The notes beneath the pieces are model-generated. The model had not been told where the DNA came from, ran no database searches, and saw nothing but the letters and a program-made list of their open reading frames with translations. 64,000 nucleotides of DNA. Source: Planctomycetota bacterium. Its GTDB lineage: Bacteria > Planctomycetota > UBA1135 > JACQFD01. This document shows positions 8,422 through 16,970 of this stretch, one piece after another. A program made the position numbers and the translations under genes. Location of the stretch: NCBI GenBank assembly GCA_016200225.1, contig JACQFD010000021.1:248001-312000 (forward strand), in the 5' to 3' direction. Numbering within the stretch: the first letter of the stretch is position 1; each line of letters begins with the position of its first letter.

Positions 8422-9789
8422 TCAGCGGATGTCCGTCGCGAGTTCGAGGAATTTTGCAAACGATAACATTCCGCCCGACGCCTGGCGCCAGTCGAAATTT
8501 TCGTTGGGCGCGTGGTATCCATGTTCCGGAAGCGAAAGCCCGAGGAACATTATCGGCACGCGCAGCGACGTCGAGAGCGGTTGCGCGGGTCCGATCGAAC
8601 CCCCTTCCCGCACGAGCGCCGGGGACGCGCCGAAGCCAAATTGATAACATTCGCGCGCCGCGGCGGCGTGCGGACCGGTAAACGGGGCGGAATAGGGTGC
8701 GAGTCCCTCATTGATTATTATATCCAGGTCCGGATTCAAGTGTTTCAGGTGCGCGCGCAAAAGCAGCGCGATCTTCCCCGGATCCTGATTCGGCACGAGC
8801 CGCATGCTAACTTTCGCCTCGGCGCGCGGCGGAACGATCGCCATGATCCCGGGCCCCTGAAAACCGCCGGCGATGCCGTGAACCTCGAACGTGGGCCTCG
8901 CCCACATCGCCCGCAAAACCGACCGCGCGTCGCTGTGGTAGAGGCGCTTCAGGGCGTAGGCCGCGCGGAATTGCGACAGATCGAATCCGGACGATTCGAA
9001 ACTATCCAATTCGGCGGGCGTCGCCTCGACGACATCATCATAAAAACCGGGAATCAACACGCGCCCGGTTTTCGCGTCGACGCATTTCGCGACGACGTCG
9101 CAAAGTTCACTGATCGGATTCTTAACAACGCCGCCCGTGTCTCCGCTGTGCGTGTCATTCGCCGCCGATTCTAATTTTAATAATGCGGTCTGCATGCCGC
9201 GGAGCGCATAGGGAATCGCCGGCCGGTCTTTCGAAATCCAAATCGTGTCGGAAACGACGACGCACCGGCATTCGAGGTCGCGCGCGTGTTTTGTTAAAAA
9301 CGCGGCAAAATTCGGCGAGCCGATTTCCTCCTCGAGTTCCCAACAAAAACGCGCGCGAACGCGGACGCCGGCTTCGATCGCGATCGCCGCGCCGAAAAGC
9401 GCCGCGAGCGCCGGCCCTTTGTCGTCGGTCGCGCCGCGGCCGAAGTAACGACCATCGACTTCGTTGAATTGAAACGGCGGTCGCGTCCACTCGGGACCGC
9501 CGGCCGGCTGGACGTCGAGATGATTATAAAACGTGACCGCCGGCGACCCCGCCTCGCCGAGATCGCCAACGACGACGGGGTTTCCGGGAGTCTCGATCAG
9601 TCGCGCACGACCGCCGAAATCGCGGATGAGACGCGCGGCCGCCTCTCCGCATCGCCGGATGTCGGTGCGCCGCGCTGGATCACTACTAATACTTGGAATT
9701 TCGAGCAATTCGCGCAACGCCGCCTCGTAGCGCGGCCGGAGCGCGCGGACGCGGGCGAGTGCGCGCTCGCGATCGACGGCGTTTGTCAT
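8422..9789 (-). CDS. M20 family metallopeptidase (dipeptidase/ArgE-DapE type)
   Basis: A 455-residue di-zinc amidohydrolase-fold peptidase. The ATG at 9789 (MTNAVDRE) is preferred over an upstream in-frame start at 9846, which would overlap the divergent gene. The metal ligands are visible: YNHLDVQPAG (about 93-102), GRGATDDKGP (about 125-134), and WELEEEIGS with the catalytic Glu pair. The dimerisation domain occupies the middle, and a late HAPNENF-type segment supplies the last ligand. The arrangement matches the cytosolic dipeptidase/carnosinase-like branch of M20. It is divergent from the SGNH gene, with only 22 bases between the start codons. Confidence 0.9.
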   Translation of the reverse strand: MTNAVDRERALARVRALRPRYEAALRELLEIPSISSDPARRTDIRRCGEAAARLIRDFGGRARLIETPGNPVVVGDLGEAGSPAVTFYNHLDVQPAGGPEWTRPPFQFNEVDGRYFGRGATDDKGPALAALFGAAIAIEAGVRVRARFCWELEEEIGSPNFAAFLTKHARDLECRCVVVSDTIWISKDRPAIPYALRGMQTALLKLESAANDTHSGDTGGVVKNPISELCDVVAKCVDAKTGRVLIPGFYDDVVEATPAELDSFESSGFDLSQFRAAYALKRLYHSDARSVLRAMWARPTFEVHGIAGGFQGPGIMAIVPPRAEAKVSMRLVPNQDPGKIALLLRAHLKHLNPDLDIIINEGLAPYSAPFTGPHAAAARECYQFGFGASPALVREGGSIGPAQPLSTSLRVPIMFLGLSLPEHGYHAPNENFDWRQASGGMLSFAKFLELATDIR

Positions 9790-9811
9790 TTTTGTATGAT
9801 AACCTCCGAAT

Positions 9812-11200
9812 ATGGCAATCCGTAAACCGATTCGGCGCGCGATCACCGTCGTGGTCGCCTTCGTGTTCGCGATCGCGCTGATCGAGGGAACATTACAAAT
9901 CTACGGCGCGGCCGCGCGGTGGCGGAGCGACGCGGAATTTCGAAACGCGGGAGCCGACGGACGGCCGGTTGTAGTGTTCTGCGGCGATTCGAATATGTAT
10001 GGATTGTATTTGGAGAATCCCGAGGGCGCGGCGATGCCGAAACAGGTGGAGGCGCTCTCGAACGGTGAAATCCATTCCATCAATCTCGGCATGCCCGCCG
10101 CGCCGTCCTGGGTCGTGCTGGATCAGGTGAAGCGCGGACTAACATTAAAACCGGCCGCGGTCGTCGCGCGCACTGGAATTAACAATACGTGGCAGATTCC
10201 GCCGGGAGAGGGCGCGGGAATATTTGAGAATTTAATAATCGTGCGAATGCTGCGGTTGAAATTATTCAATCGCAGCGTCGAATCCAAACGAAACACGCTC
10301 GGGCCCGGCGGCCGGCCGCTCGACGACGTGGAATTTAAAATTGACGATAAACGATCGGAAATGCGGCTCGCGGCGCGCGACGGCGGCGTCGCTCCGTTCG
10401 AAATCCGGCGGCCGCCCGACGAAAAAGTAAAATTCGACCGCGCGTCGCAAAAGATGCGCGACGACATCGACGCCATGGCGGCCGCGTGCGAAAAAGCGGG
10501 CGCGAAATTTATATTAGCGTCCTATTTGGAGGGTTATCATCTGGATTTCGAGTCGATTCGCAGTTTAGTGATGGAATATGAGCATCGGCCGGGAGTGCTC
10601 GTCGCCGACTGTTCGCCATACTTAAGAATGGCCGTGAACGGCGCGTCCGCCGCCGAGGCGACGATGCCTCCACCGCCGCGCGAACTCGAACTCGCCCGGC
10701 GAAGTTATCTGATCACCCGCGACTGCCATCCGACGGCGCTCGGATACGCGATCGAGGCGCGCGTCGTGGCCGCGAAACTCGCGGAGGCAGGTATTCTTAA
10801 ACATTACAAATCGGAAGACCCGCTCGCCCCGTTCGCCAAAGCGGAAATTGAAATTCCAAAACTCCGCCAATTGGCGACGCGATTCGCATTCGAAGTCATC
10901 GCAAAACCCGGCGATAAAGTGTCGCTCGTCGCGGGAATCCCCGGAGAATCGATTTATAAAGAAGTGAACATTCCAATCGATTATAAATCTTTACAATTAC
11001 GACCGCCCGCCATCATGCCGCCGGTCGCCCCCGTCGCCGACGCCGGCCCCGGCGGCCGCGCCGAACTCGTGATCCCCGAAAAAACGCTTAATTTACTAAA
11101 ACCCGGCATCAAAATGATCGCCCTCATCGAACGCGGCGGGCAATTCGGCGCCGCTCGCATTTTGATTACAAATACGATCGACTGGAGGCCGGGGAGGTGA
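9812..11200 (+). CDS. SGNH/GDSL-like hydrolase, membrane-anchored
   Basis: A 462-residue protein with one N-terminal hydrophobic segment (about 10-30), so it is probably anchored with the rest in the periplasm. The SGNH block I is VVFCGDSNMYG (about 50-60, nucleophile Ser). Block III gives RTGINNTW (Asn), and the Asp-x-x-His motif appears as DCHPTALGY (about 307-315). These are the parts expected of an SGNH esterase or acyltransferase partner. A beta-rich C-terminal domain of about 120 residues is shared with the paralogues at 46664 and 48107. The substrate is unknown; O-acetylation or deacylation of envelope glycans is a common role in this fold. It is convergent with sctN, 3 bases apart. 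Confidence 0.7.
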   Translation: MAIRKPIRRAITVVVAFVFAIALIEGTLQIYGAAARWRSDAEFRNAGADGRPVVVFCGDSNMYGLYLENPEGAAMPKQVEALSNGEIHSINLGMPAAPSWVVLDQVKRGLTLKPAAVVARTGINNTWQIPPGEGAGIFENLIIVRMLRLKLFNRSVESKRNTLGPGGRPLDDVEFKIDDKRSEMRLAARDGGVAPFEIRRPPDEKVKFDRASQKMRDDIDAMAAACEKAGAKFILASYLEGYHLDFESIRSLVMEYEHRPGVLVADCSPYLRMAVNGASAAEATMPPPPRELELARRSYLITRDCHPTALGYAIEARVVAAKLAEAGILKHYKSEDPLAPFAKAEIEIPKLRQLATRFAFEVIAKPGDKVSLVAGIPGESIYKEVNIPIDYKSLQLRPPAIMPPVAPVADAGPGGRAELVIPEKTLNLLKPGIKMIALIERGGQFGAARILITNTIDWRPGR

Positions 11201-11203
11201 GGA

Positions 11204-12550
11204 TCAGGCGGGTTTCTGCGCCAAAATCAACTCTTTGAAGTCAACGAAAAGGCGGTCCGCCGACGCCTTAAAATCCGGGACCGGATCGTTTACACCCTGG
11301 CTCAGAAATTTCATTAGTTTTCCTTCATAGATTTTCTCGGCTTGAAGGATCGTCTTGTCGCTAATGTCGCCCTTCTTGAGGTTACTATAATTTCTCTCGT
11401 AGGCTTTCATGATTATATTGATCTTTTCCACGATCTGCCGATGTTCGCCGGATACAAGCTGGTTGGAGAGGCGGCTCACGCTGTTCAAAATATCAATTGC
11501 AGGCCGCACGCCCCGCTGCGCGACCTCGCGCGCAAGCACGATGTGGCCGTCGAGAAGACTAATGGTCTCGTCCGCGATCGGGTCATCTGTAAGGACCTCG
11601 CCGGCGAACAAAACTGTATAAAATGCGGTGATGGATCCTTTTTCGGAGTTGCCGGCGCGCTCGAACAGACCGGGGAGCATGGAGAAAACCGAAGCGGGAA
11701 ATCCTTGCCGCCCAGTCGGCTCATTGTTTGCAAGTCCCACCTCGCGCAACGCCCGCGCGAAACGCGTCACGGAATCCATTAATAAAACGACGCGCTCGCC
11801 TTTCGCGCGCGCGGCTTCCGCGATGGCGGTGGCGGTATAGGCGGCTCTTAGTCTTAATAACGCCGGTTCATCGCTCGTCGATACAACAACTGTGGACTTC
11901 GCAAGGCCCTTTTTACCTAAATTATCTTCAATGAACTCGCGAACCTCTCTTCCGCGTTCGCCGATGAGGGCCACCACAACGCGGTCGGCGTCAATATTCT
12001 GAGCGATCATTCCAAGCAGCGTGCTTTTTCCGACGCCCGCCGCGGCGAACAATCCGACGCGCTGGCCGCGCCCAATCGTTAATAAAGCGTCGATGGATCG
12101 GATTCCCGTCGAAATAGGCTGATCGATGCGCGCGCGATTCATCGAATTAGGAGACTTTGCAAACAGCGGCGTGCGTTCGAATCCCCTCAATTCGCCAAGT
12201 TTATCGATCGGCGCTCCGAGCGCATTTATAATACGTCCGCGAACGGATTCCCCGCATGGAATCGTCGGCTGGTTTTCGAGCGGTCGCACCGGCGCTCCGT
12301 GGCTGACTTGTCCGAGATCGCCGAGCGGCATTAATACAATTCCATGTTTCACGTCGAAACCGATCACTTCGGCGAGAAGTTCGCTATTGTCCTTTCTCAG
12401 AATTTTATATAGTTCTCCCAAATATGCATCGGGAACATTTGCAATAAGTTTCACTCCGTCCGCGCCGACGATGCGCCCCTCCCGCTCGGGCTCCATCATC
12501 CCCGTTATAATTTCGATCGATGGGAAAAGTTCCTGGTCTGGGTTCGACAT
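11204..12550 (-). CDS. sctN: Type III secretion ATPase SctN
   Basis: A 448-residue hexameric ATPase of the FliI/YscN family at the base of the export gate, which unfolds and releases substrates from chaperones. The Walker A motif AAAGVGKST lies near residues 168-176. The Walker B region VVLLMDSVTRFARALRE and the PTGRQGFPASVFS segment are typical of T3SS ATPases. A GAGAGGTGA stretch about 8 bases before ATG 12550 serves as ribosome-binding site. It is the last gene of the left minus-strand arm, 22 bases after sctL. Confidence 0.97.
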   Translation of the reverse strand: MSNPDQELFPSIEIITGMMEPEREGRIVGADGVKLIANVPDAYLGELYKILRKDNSELLAEVIGFDVKHGIVLMPLGDLGQVSHGAPVRPLENQPTIPCGESVRGRIINALGAPIDKLGELRGFERTPLFAKSPNSMNRARIDQPISTGIRSIDALLTIGRGQRVGLFAAAGVGKSTLLGMIAQNIDADRVVVALIGERGREVREFIEDNLGKKGLAKSTVVVSTSDEPALLRLRAAYTATAIAEAARAKGERVVLLMDSVTRFARALREVGLANNEPTGRQGFPASVFSMLPGLFERAGNSEKGSITAFYTVLFAGEVLTDDPIADETISLLDGHIVLAREVAQRGVRPAIDILNSVSRLSNQLVSGEHRQIVEKINIIMKAYERNYSNLKKGDISDKTILQAEKIYEGKLMKFLSQGVNDPVPDFKASADRLFVDFKELILAQKPA

Positions 12551-12572
12551 GGATCCGTCACCTCTCTATTTA

Positions 12573-13253
12573 TTATTTAATTAATTGGCCGCGGAGCTTC
12601 GCCAGCATGCCGTCGAGGTTGGCGAGGTAATATCCGGCCTCCGTTTCGAGCCTCGCCGTTCGCGCGGGAATTTCGGTGTCCGCCATGACCTTGATATCCG
12701 ATCCCGCGGCGATTCGTTTAAAACGATCGATCGCGCCTTCTATGAAATCCGCGTCGGCGGGATGTACATGAATGATAATTTTCTTGCGTTCCTTGGCCCC
12801 TCCGACCGCCGCTTCGACTAATGCAATCAAAACCTCCGGATTTTTTTCGATCTCTTTATGTAAGAATGCGGTGGCGATGTCGAATGAATACTTTGTAACG
12901 AGCTGCCGGAATTGATCGCGATAGCGGGCGACTTCTTTTTCCAAATTGTCGAGTATTCCCTCCAAGCGATTTGAATACTTCGCCATCGCCTCGTTCATCG
13001 CACGAATTTCGCGCGCCTCCACTTCGTCGTTCGCGGACTTAACAATTCTCGCCGCCTTTTCATGGGCTTCGAGCAGCAGGGATTTTTCTTTTTCGGACGC
13101 GGCCGCGATCTTATGGTCGAGTTCCGCCAGCATTTTCTCCCGGCTGCGCACGTCGAGGGACACCAGGTTGGATTGTTGATATAATGGTCTCACGACGGCG
13201 TTCTCGAATTTTACAACTCGGCTCGATTGCGGTCCGGGACGTGGATTTTCCAT
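12573..13253 (-). CDS. sctL: T3SS stator protein SctL (FliH/YscL-like)
   Basis: A 226-residue protein. The ATG at 13253 (MENPRPGP) is chosen because the longer frame runs back through the upstream gene and loses protein-like character. Residues about 40-125 form a long charged helix/coiled coil. The C-terminal half (about 125-226) has the FliH/V-ATPase E-subunit-like pattern, with an IIHVHPADADFI segment and an ARLETEAGYYLANLDGML ending typical of SctL. It links SctN to SctQ in the cytosolic sorting platform. Position between K-like and N supports the call. Confidence 0.9.
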   Translation of the reverse strand: MENPRPGPQSSRVVKFENAVVRPLYQQSNLVSLDVRSREKMLAELDHKIAAASEKEKSLLLEAHEKAARIVKSANDEVEAREIRAMNEAMAKYSNRLEGILDNLEKEVARYRDQFRQLVTKYSFDIATAFLHKEIEKNPEVLIALVEAAVGGAKERKKIIIHVHPADADFIEGAIDRFKRIAAGSDIKVMADTEIPARTARLETEAGYYLANLDGMLAKLRGQLIK

Positions 13254-13275
13254 GATTCGATACGCTTTTTCAGGG

Positions 13276-14061
13276 TCAATGGTTTCGGTCGAGCGCAAGG
13301 GCCATGTGCAGGAGCCGCGCGGTCGTCTCCGCTCCGGACTTGCCCGTAATTTGTAGTTTCGACCATTTTGTAAACTTGTCCGAAAGCGTCGAATTTTCGG
13401 ACTTTCTGAAGTAACCCCTGTGTTCGTCCGATAAAGTCTGGAATCCCGATACGAGAACGCAATGCCCGAGTAATGCGAGCAAATCGCCGCCGTGCGCGGT
13501 CGAACAATATTGATCATAAATTCCGCGACATTGCTCGCTGAACGCGGCGTCGGATTCCCCCGCCGCCTTCGCAATCTCGGCAATTGTACTCATATTTTGC
13601 GAACCCGCGGCGCGCAGCCACGCGACGCGATTCTCCTTTGGAACGCTGCGGAGCGCGGTCGCGGCCAACATCCATCCGATTTTTATTATGAGATTCTCCA
13701 CTTCGGGTCCGGTCATCGTTGCAACGAGTTTCCATGACTCGGGGAGACGGTTCCGCGTTTCAACAATTTTGGCGACCCGTGCGAGCTGTTTGCGCCGAAG
13801 ATAATAATCGAGCGGCATCAATCTCGGTTCGGCGTCGCCGCCTATTATATTATATCTTGCTTCGAGCGCGCGGATTTCGCTCCAGAGGACATCATTTAGA
13901 TTTGCACGAGCCGGACGAAGTTCCGCGCGGGCGACCTGTGCATTCGGATGCCATTGCAAAGGATTGCGCTCATGGCCGCCGCGCTCCAGTGCCAGCGCGA
14001 ATAGCGCGCGGGTCCGAAAATCGGACTGTGACAATTCGGCGTCGACGGAGGGAAGGGCCAT
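13276..14061 (-). CDS. SctK-like T3SS sorting-platform protein
   Basis: A 261-residue mostly helical soluble protein with no obvious motif. It lies between sctJ and sctL, exactly where yscK sits in Yersinia and CT560-type genes sit in Chlamydia. SctK proteins are about 200-270 residues, highly divergent, and link the SctQ pods to SctD. The internal segment LPLDYYLRRKQL near 95 and a helical C-terminus are compatible, but identification is by position and size rather than sequence. The gene is 22 bases upstream of sctL and 41 bases after sctJ. Confidence 0.6.
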   Translation of the reverse strand: MALPSVDAELSQSDFRTRALFALALERGGHERNPLQWHPNAQVARAELRPARANLNDVLWSEIRALEARYNIIGGDAEPRLMPLDYYLRRKQLARVAKIVETRNRLPESWKLVATMTGPEVENLIIKIGWMLAATALRSVPKENRVAWLRAAGSQNMSTIAEIAKAAGESDAAFSEQCRGIYDQYCSTAHGGDLLALLGHCVLVSGFQTLSDEHRGYFRKSENSTLSDKFTKWSKLQITGKSGAETTARLLHMALALDRNH

Positions 14062-14102
14062 GGGATTTTATTATTATGATCCGCGAAAGTGTAAGATGCG
14101 CG

Positions 14103-14966
14103 CTAAAGCGCCGCGCGGCGCGGAACGGCGGGAGCTTCGGCGTCCACTTTTCCTTTCGCAAACATCATACGTAATATTATAATTCCAAGGATCAACGTCG
14201 CGCCGGTGAAGAAAATTGTAAGGCCGAGCAAGAAGTTGTTTGGAATTCCCGGAACGAGCTCGGTCATCGGAGCGGCCTTCTGGCCGTTCATTGATTTATT
14301 GGAACTTGTATCATTGTTTGTCGAATTCGAATCGCCTAACGGAGGTTTGACCTCCTCGATTACAAGTTTGACGGCCGCCGCGTCAAGTCCCGTAACCGCG
14401 CCGACGACGAGGTTGGGAACGTTATCTTCTAAATTCTTCTTTTTTGACAGATCATTTAAGTTGACATAAACGACTGCTTTCATCGACGAATCGACGGCTT
14501 TGGACGCGGCGTCGATCAGCGTCGGCCCCTTGTCTTCTGGAATTGTTATGTGAACGCGCGCGTCGACGACTCCCGGCATGATTTCAATCGTTCGCGAAAG
14601 TTCCTCGGCAATCGCATTCATGATCCGCGCCTTTTCCAAGTTTTTGTTAGGAATCAAACCGCCGGAACTGAGGGCGCCGGAAAATCCGCCATAGGCTTTC
14701 GCGGGAAGTCCGAGCTTGTCCATGACGTCTCGAGCCTTTCGTTCATTTGAATCGCTCTGCGGGACGCTTATGACCCATGTAACTTTTCTTTGCTTTTCGA
14801 CGGAAGTTAACTTTGGACTCAAATTGGAATCGAATAGCGCGATCATCAATCGATTCGCCTCGCGTTCCGACTCGAGCGCGGGCAGGGCCACGCGGCCGTC
14901 GTCGCAACCGGCGAATCCAATACTAATGATAGCAAGAATCAATAATAGAATCGGTTTTCGTGACAT
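14103..14966 (-). CDS. sctJ: T3SS inner-membrane ring lipoprotein SctJ
   Basis: A 287-residue YscJ/FliF-family ring protein. The signal peptide ends with lipobox FAGC (Cys21), which marks it as an injectisome SctJ rather than flagellar FliF. Two ring-building motif domains follow: residues about 25-100 with NRLMIALFDSN, and about 115-200 with the ELSRTIEIMPGVVDARVHI segment and the KAVVYVNL strand. A linker rich in Asn/Ser leads to a C-terminal transmembrane helix (about 245-270) and a short basic tail. It forms the inner ring with SctD, which is not in this window. A GAGGA-like stretch precedes the start. Confidence 0.96.
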   Translation of the reverse strand: MSRKPILLLILAIISIGFAGCDDGRVALPALESEREANRLMIALFDSNLSPKLTSVEKQRKVTWVISVPQSDSNERKARDVMDKLGLPAKAYGGFSGALSSGGLIPNKNLEKARIMNAIAEELSRTIEIMPGVVDARVHITIPEDKGPTLIDAASKAVDSSMKAVVYVNLNDLSKKKNLEDNVPNLVVGAVTGLDAAAVKLVIEEVKPPLGDSNSTNNDTSSNKSMNGQKAAPMTELVPGIPNNFLLGLTIFFTGATLILGIIILRMMFAKGKVDAEAPAVPRRAAL

Positions 14967-15007
14967 CGACGCGTTTTCCTCGGAGGATTTGTACGATTAT
15001 TTGTTAA

Positions 15008-15490
15008 TTACACTTGCGTCTGCAACGCCGTTTTCAGGCTCGAAACGCCGTGTTCGACGACTTTCGATACAATTTCAATATTAAATTGCAGCGACTGTGC
15101 TTCGAGTTGAATTCCCAGCAGCTTCCCCATGGCGATCCGACCCTGCTCCAGGCGTTCCGCCGGCGGAAGTTTAGCAATATTGCCAATCTCCTGATTCACC
15201 GATAACGCCTGTTCGCGCAGTTGATGCAATCGGGCGTCGGCGCGCGACGCGTCGGAGAAAAGTCCGCTGCCGCTCGATTTGGCCTCCGGAGCATTGGCGA
15301 TCTGGTGTTTCATGATCGCATTCGCGGCCGAGGATCCCGCATTTTTGATATCCGCCGGATTTGGATTCGCGTTCGGCTGAACCTGCGGCGCTTGAAACGG
15401 GACCGACTGCGTGTTGTTCGGTTTCGCGACATTGGCCGGCTCGGCCGGGGCCGGAGTCTTTATATTAACGCCTTGAATGGGGGGCTGCAT
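15008..15490 (-). CDS. sctI: T3SS inner rod protein SctI-like
   Basis: A 160-residue protein with a Pro/Asn/Gln-rich N-terminal third and a helical C-terminal half. The C-terminal segment LEAQSLQFNIEIVSKVVEHG, followed by SSLKTALQTQV, matches the pattern of YscI/PrgJ rod proteins (an LxxxVSKxxxxGxxSxxTLL-like ending). In the apparatus SctI connects the export gate to the needle and takes part in the substrate switch. It lies immediately upstream of sctJ, the canonical I-J order. The first 60 residues are longer than in most SctI proteins. Confidence 0.75.
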   Translation of the reverse strand: MQPPIQGVNIKTPAPAEPANVAKPNNTQSVPFQAPQVQPNANPNPADIKNAGSSAANAIMKHQIANAPEAKSSGSGLFSDASRADARLHQLREQALSVNQEIGNIAKLPPAERLEQGRIAMGKLLGIQLEAQSLQFNIEIVSKVVEHGVSSLKTALQTQV

Positions 15491-15555
15491 GATTGGGCCT
15501 GATGAAGATCGTTTTCGTTTAATCGAAGAGTGTGAATATTGAAGTCGAATCTTAA

Positions 15556-15951
15556 TTAAAGATTTTTGAGGGCTTTGTTATAAAAATTGTCGGCCAATTT
15601 CTGTAATATTTCATGTTCCTCGAACGCGCCTTTCACATTTTCACCGATGCCCTTCGAAAGACCCGCGCCAAAATCGGAATTCAGGATTTCATCAATCACG
15701 GCGCGTTGCGTCCGTTCCTTTGGCCAGGCTTTCTCCATACCCTCCTTGACGCGCGCATTCATGGCATGGAGCAGCGCGGGAGGCAGCGCGGCCGCCGGCG
15801 CGACGCCGCCCGGAGTTTGCGGAGTCGACGGCGCGGGCGACACAAAGCCCGTCGGCCCCACATCCTTAGCTTTACCCGCTTCGTTGGCTTTTTTTGGTCC
15901 CTGGTTTGGATCGACAAATCCCGATCCGCCGGTTTGATTAATCTTGGTCAT
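15556..15951 (-). CDS. Small protein in the SctH position of the T3SS arm
   Basis: A 131-residue protein with a Gly/Pro/Ala-rich N-terminal 60 residues that looks disordered, like a secretion signal, and a helical C-terminus ending ILQKLADNFYNKALKNL. It is not recognised by sequence. It occupies the place of yscH/yopR, a secreted regulatory protein, between the G-like TPR gene and sctI. A two-box regulon promoter (16034-16064) lies upstream with its -10-like box 82 bases before the ATG, so it is probably expressed with the other secreted-type proteins. Function is open; a secreted early substrate is my best guess. Confidence 0.6.
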   Translation of the reverse strand: MTKINQTGGSGFVDPNQGPKKANEAGKAKDVGPTGFVSPAPSTPQTPGGVAPAAALPPALLHAMNARVKEGMEKAWPKERTQRAVIDEILNSDFGAGLSKGIGENVKGAFEEHEILQKLADNFYNKALKNL

Positions 15952-16033
15952 GGCAGTAATTCCTGGACAGGTTCAATAATTTAATTGTTTTAGTTAAATG
16001 GCGAAAGCGGGATGGAGCATCGCGCTCGACTTC

Positions 16034-16064
16034 TTTGTCGAAGAACCGGCGTCAGGTGTTGCGT
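16034..16064 (-). promoter_or_regulatory. Putative T3SS regulon promoter (H-position gene)
   Basis: On the minus strand: ACGCAACA, 16 bases, CGACAAA. The downstream box ends 82 bases before the ATG at 15951. It overlaps the last codons of the TPR gene, so the promoter would separate the H-I-J-K-L-N genes from E-F-G. It shares TCCACGCAAC with the SctV promoter. This is the weakest of the six copies (last base A, not G). Confidence 0.5.
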
Positions 16065-16522
16065 GGAGAATTCCAAGCTCTGAATTCATCGAAGCGCCGG
16101 AGTAGTTCCGCCGACGTTCGCGCCTCCGGCCCCGACGGATCCACGTCGACAGCTTGACGGAATGCGGCGCAGGCATCTTCCGGTTTTTCCATCCCAAGCG
16201 ATGCCCGTCCGTGGAGCAAGTACGCGAGGGCGATCTCACCATTCACGACATTTCGCGCGCGGCGAGCGAGATCCGCGAACCGTCTCGCAGATACGTAATC
16301 GTTAAGTCCAAGCGAAGCCTCCGCGGCGCCGAGATACCCAACCGCGCTGCGCGGGGCGATGTGAATCAGCGCGCGAAATATGGTTTTTGCATTTTCATAA
16401 TTATTCTCGAGATCGTGCCGGCGCAAAAAGATGTATCCGGACTCGCCCAAAAATTCCAAGATTCCGAAGTTCGAATTTCCTTCGAGCTCCAGAATCTTAA
16501 AGAAGTCGGGCGGCGCGCGCAT
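16052..16522 (-). CDS. TPR protein in the SctG (needle chaperone) position
   Basis: A 156-residue soluble protein made of about three tetratricopeptide-like helical pairs (segments beginning near residues 40, 75 and 110, with A-x-x-x-F/L-G and D-P spacing). It lies directly after the needle-like gene. In Yersinia YscG, a TPR-fold protein, caps YscF together with YscE, and its gene follows yscF. Size, fold and gene order fit that role. Alternatively it could be a SycD/LcrH-type class II chaperone for one of the orphan secreted proteins. The call rests on fold and context. Confidence 0.65.
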   Translation of the reverse strand: MRAPPDFFKILELEGNSNFGILEFLGESGYIFLRRHDLENNYENAKTIFRALIHIAPRSAVGYLGAAEASLGLNDYVSARRFADLARRARNVVNGEIALAYLLHGRASLGMEKPEDACAAFRQAVDVDPSGPEARTSAELLRRFDEFRAWNSPRNT

Positions 16523-16550
16523 TAAAACAATTTTAGCGTTCGCATCGCGA

Positions 16551-16871
16551 TTACGGCCGGATGTTGCGGACGGCGTTCATGCGGGTGTCGTGATCGGTCT
16601 TCACAATATTCGTCTGGGTCGACCAGTAGAGCGAGAATTGTTGGACCGCGAATTGTTGATTTAACAACTCGGTCATTTGTGCGTTGGCAGCATTGAGGTC
16701 GGGGCCGCCGCCGTTGCCGCCCGCGCCGCCAATCGTCGTGTCGCCGACGCTGAAACCGGGATTCACTCCCGTAAACGCGCGCGCGCCCGTGTTGACCGCG
16801 CCTAATGCAATATTCATCCACTTGGTCGCGTTGTCCGGCTGGACGGTGATGGGTTGGTATTGGTTTGTCAT
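16551..16871 (-). CDS. T3SS needle-like protein (SctF candidate)
   Basis: A 106-residue protein. The C-terminal 40 residues keep the needle-subunit pattern known from MxiH/PrgI/YscF: QQFxLYxxxQTNxVKxxxD, then xxxVRNIR at the end (compare the NLYRNAQSNTVK... IIQNFR ending of MxiH). The N-terminal half is unusual: it carries a Gly-rich linker (GGAGGNGGG) near 50, where known needles are about 80 residues and lack such a linker. A regulon promoter (16936-16965) drives it. Neighbours on both sides fit the YscE and YscG positions. A similar C-terminus occurs in the GDPH protein at 36244. Confidence 0.65.
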   Translation of the reverse strand: MTNQYQPITVQPDNATKWMNIALGAVNTGARAFTGVNPGFSVGDTTIGGAGGNGGGPDLNAANAQMTELLNQQFAVQQFSLYWSTQTNIVKTDHDTRMNAVRNIRP

Positions 16872-16935
16872 GTTCGTATTCCTGGTTTGTTCGTGGGTGG
16901 TCGGGTTTCGAGGTTTGGATCGCTAGGACAAATCC

Positions 16936-16965
16936 CTTCTCGATGGCGCGGCAAATCTGTTGCGC
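16936..16965 (-). promoter_or_regulatory. Putative T3SS regulon promoter (needle-like gene)
   Basis: On the minus strand: GCGCAACA, 15 bases, CGAGAAG. The downstream box ends 64 bases before the ATG at 16871, within the 99-base gap after the E-like gene. It is identical in both boxes and spacing to the copy before the GDPH-needle gene at 37206. The spacing and position suit a sigma-factor promoter whose -10 resembles the CGATAA core of sigma-28. Confidence 0.65.
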
Positions 16966-16970
16966 TGAAT

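Noticed and set aside
12165..12200. A tRNA-like T-loop GTTCGAATCCC on the plus strand
   Set aside because: It lies inside sctN in reverse and has no acceptor or anticodon stem around it.
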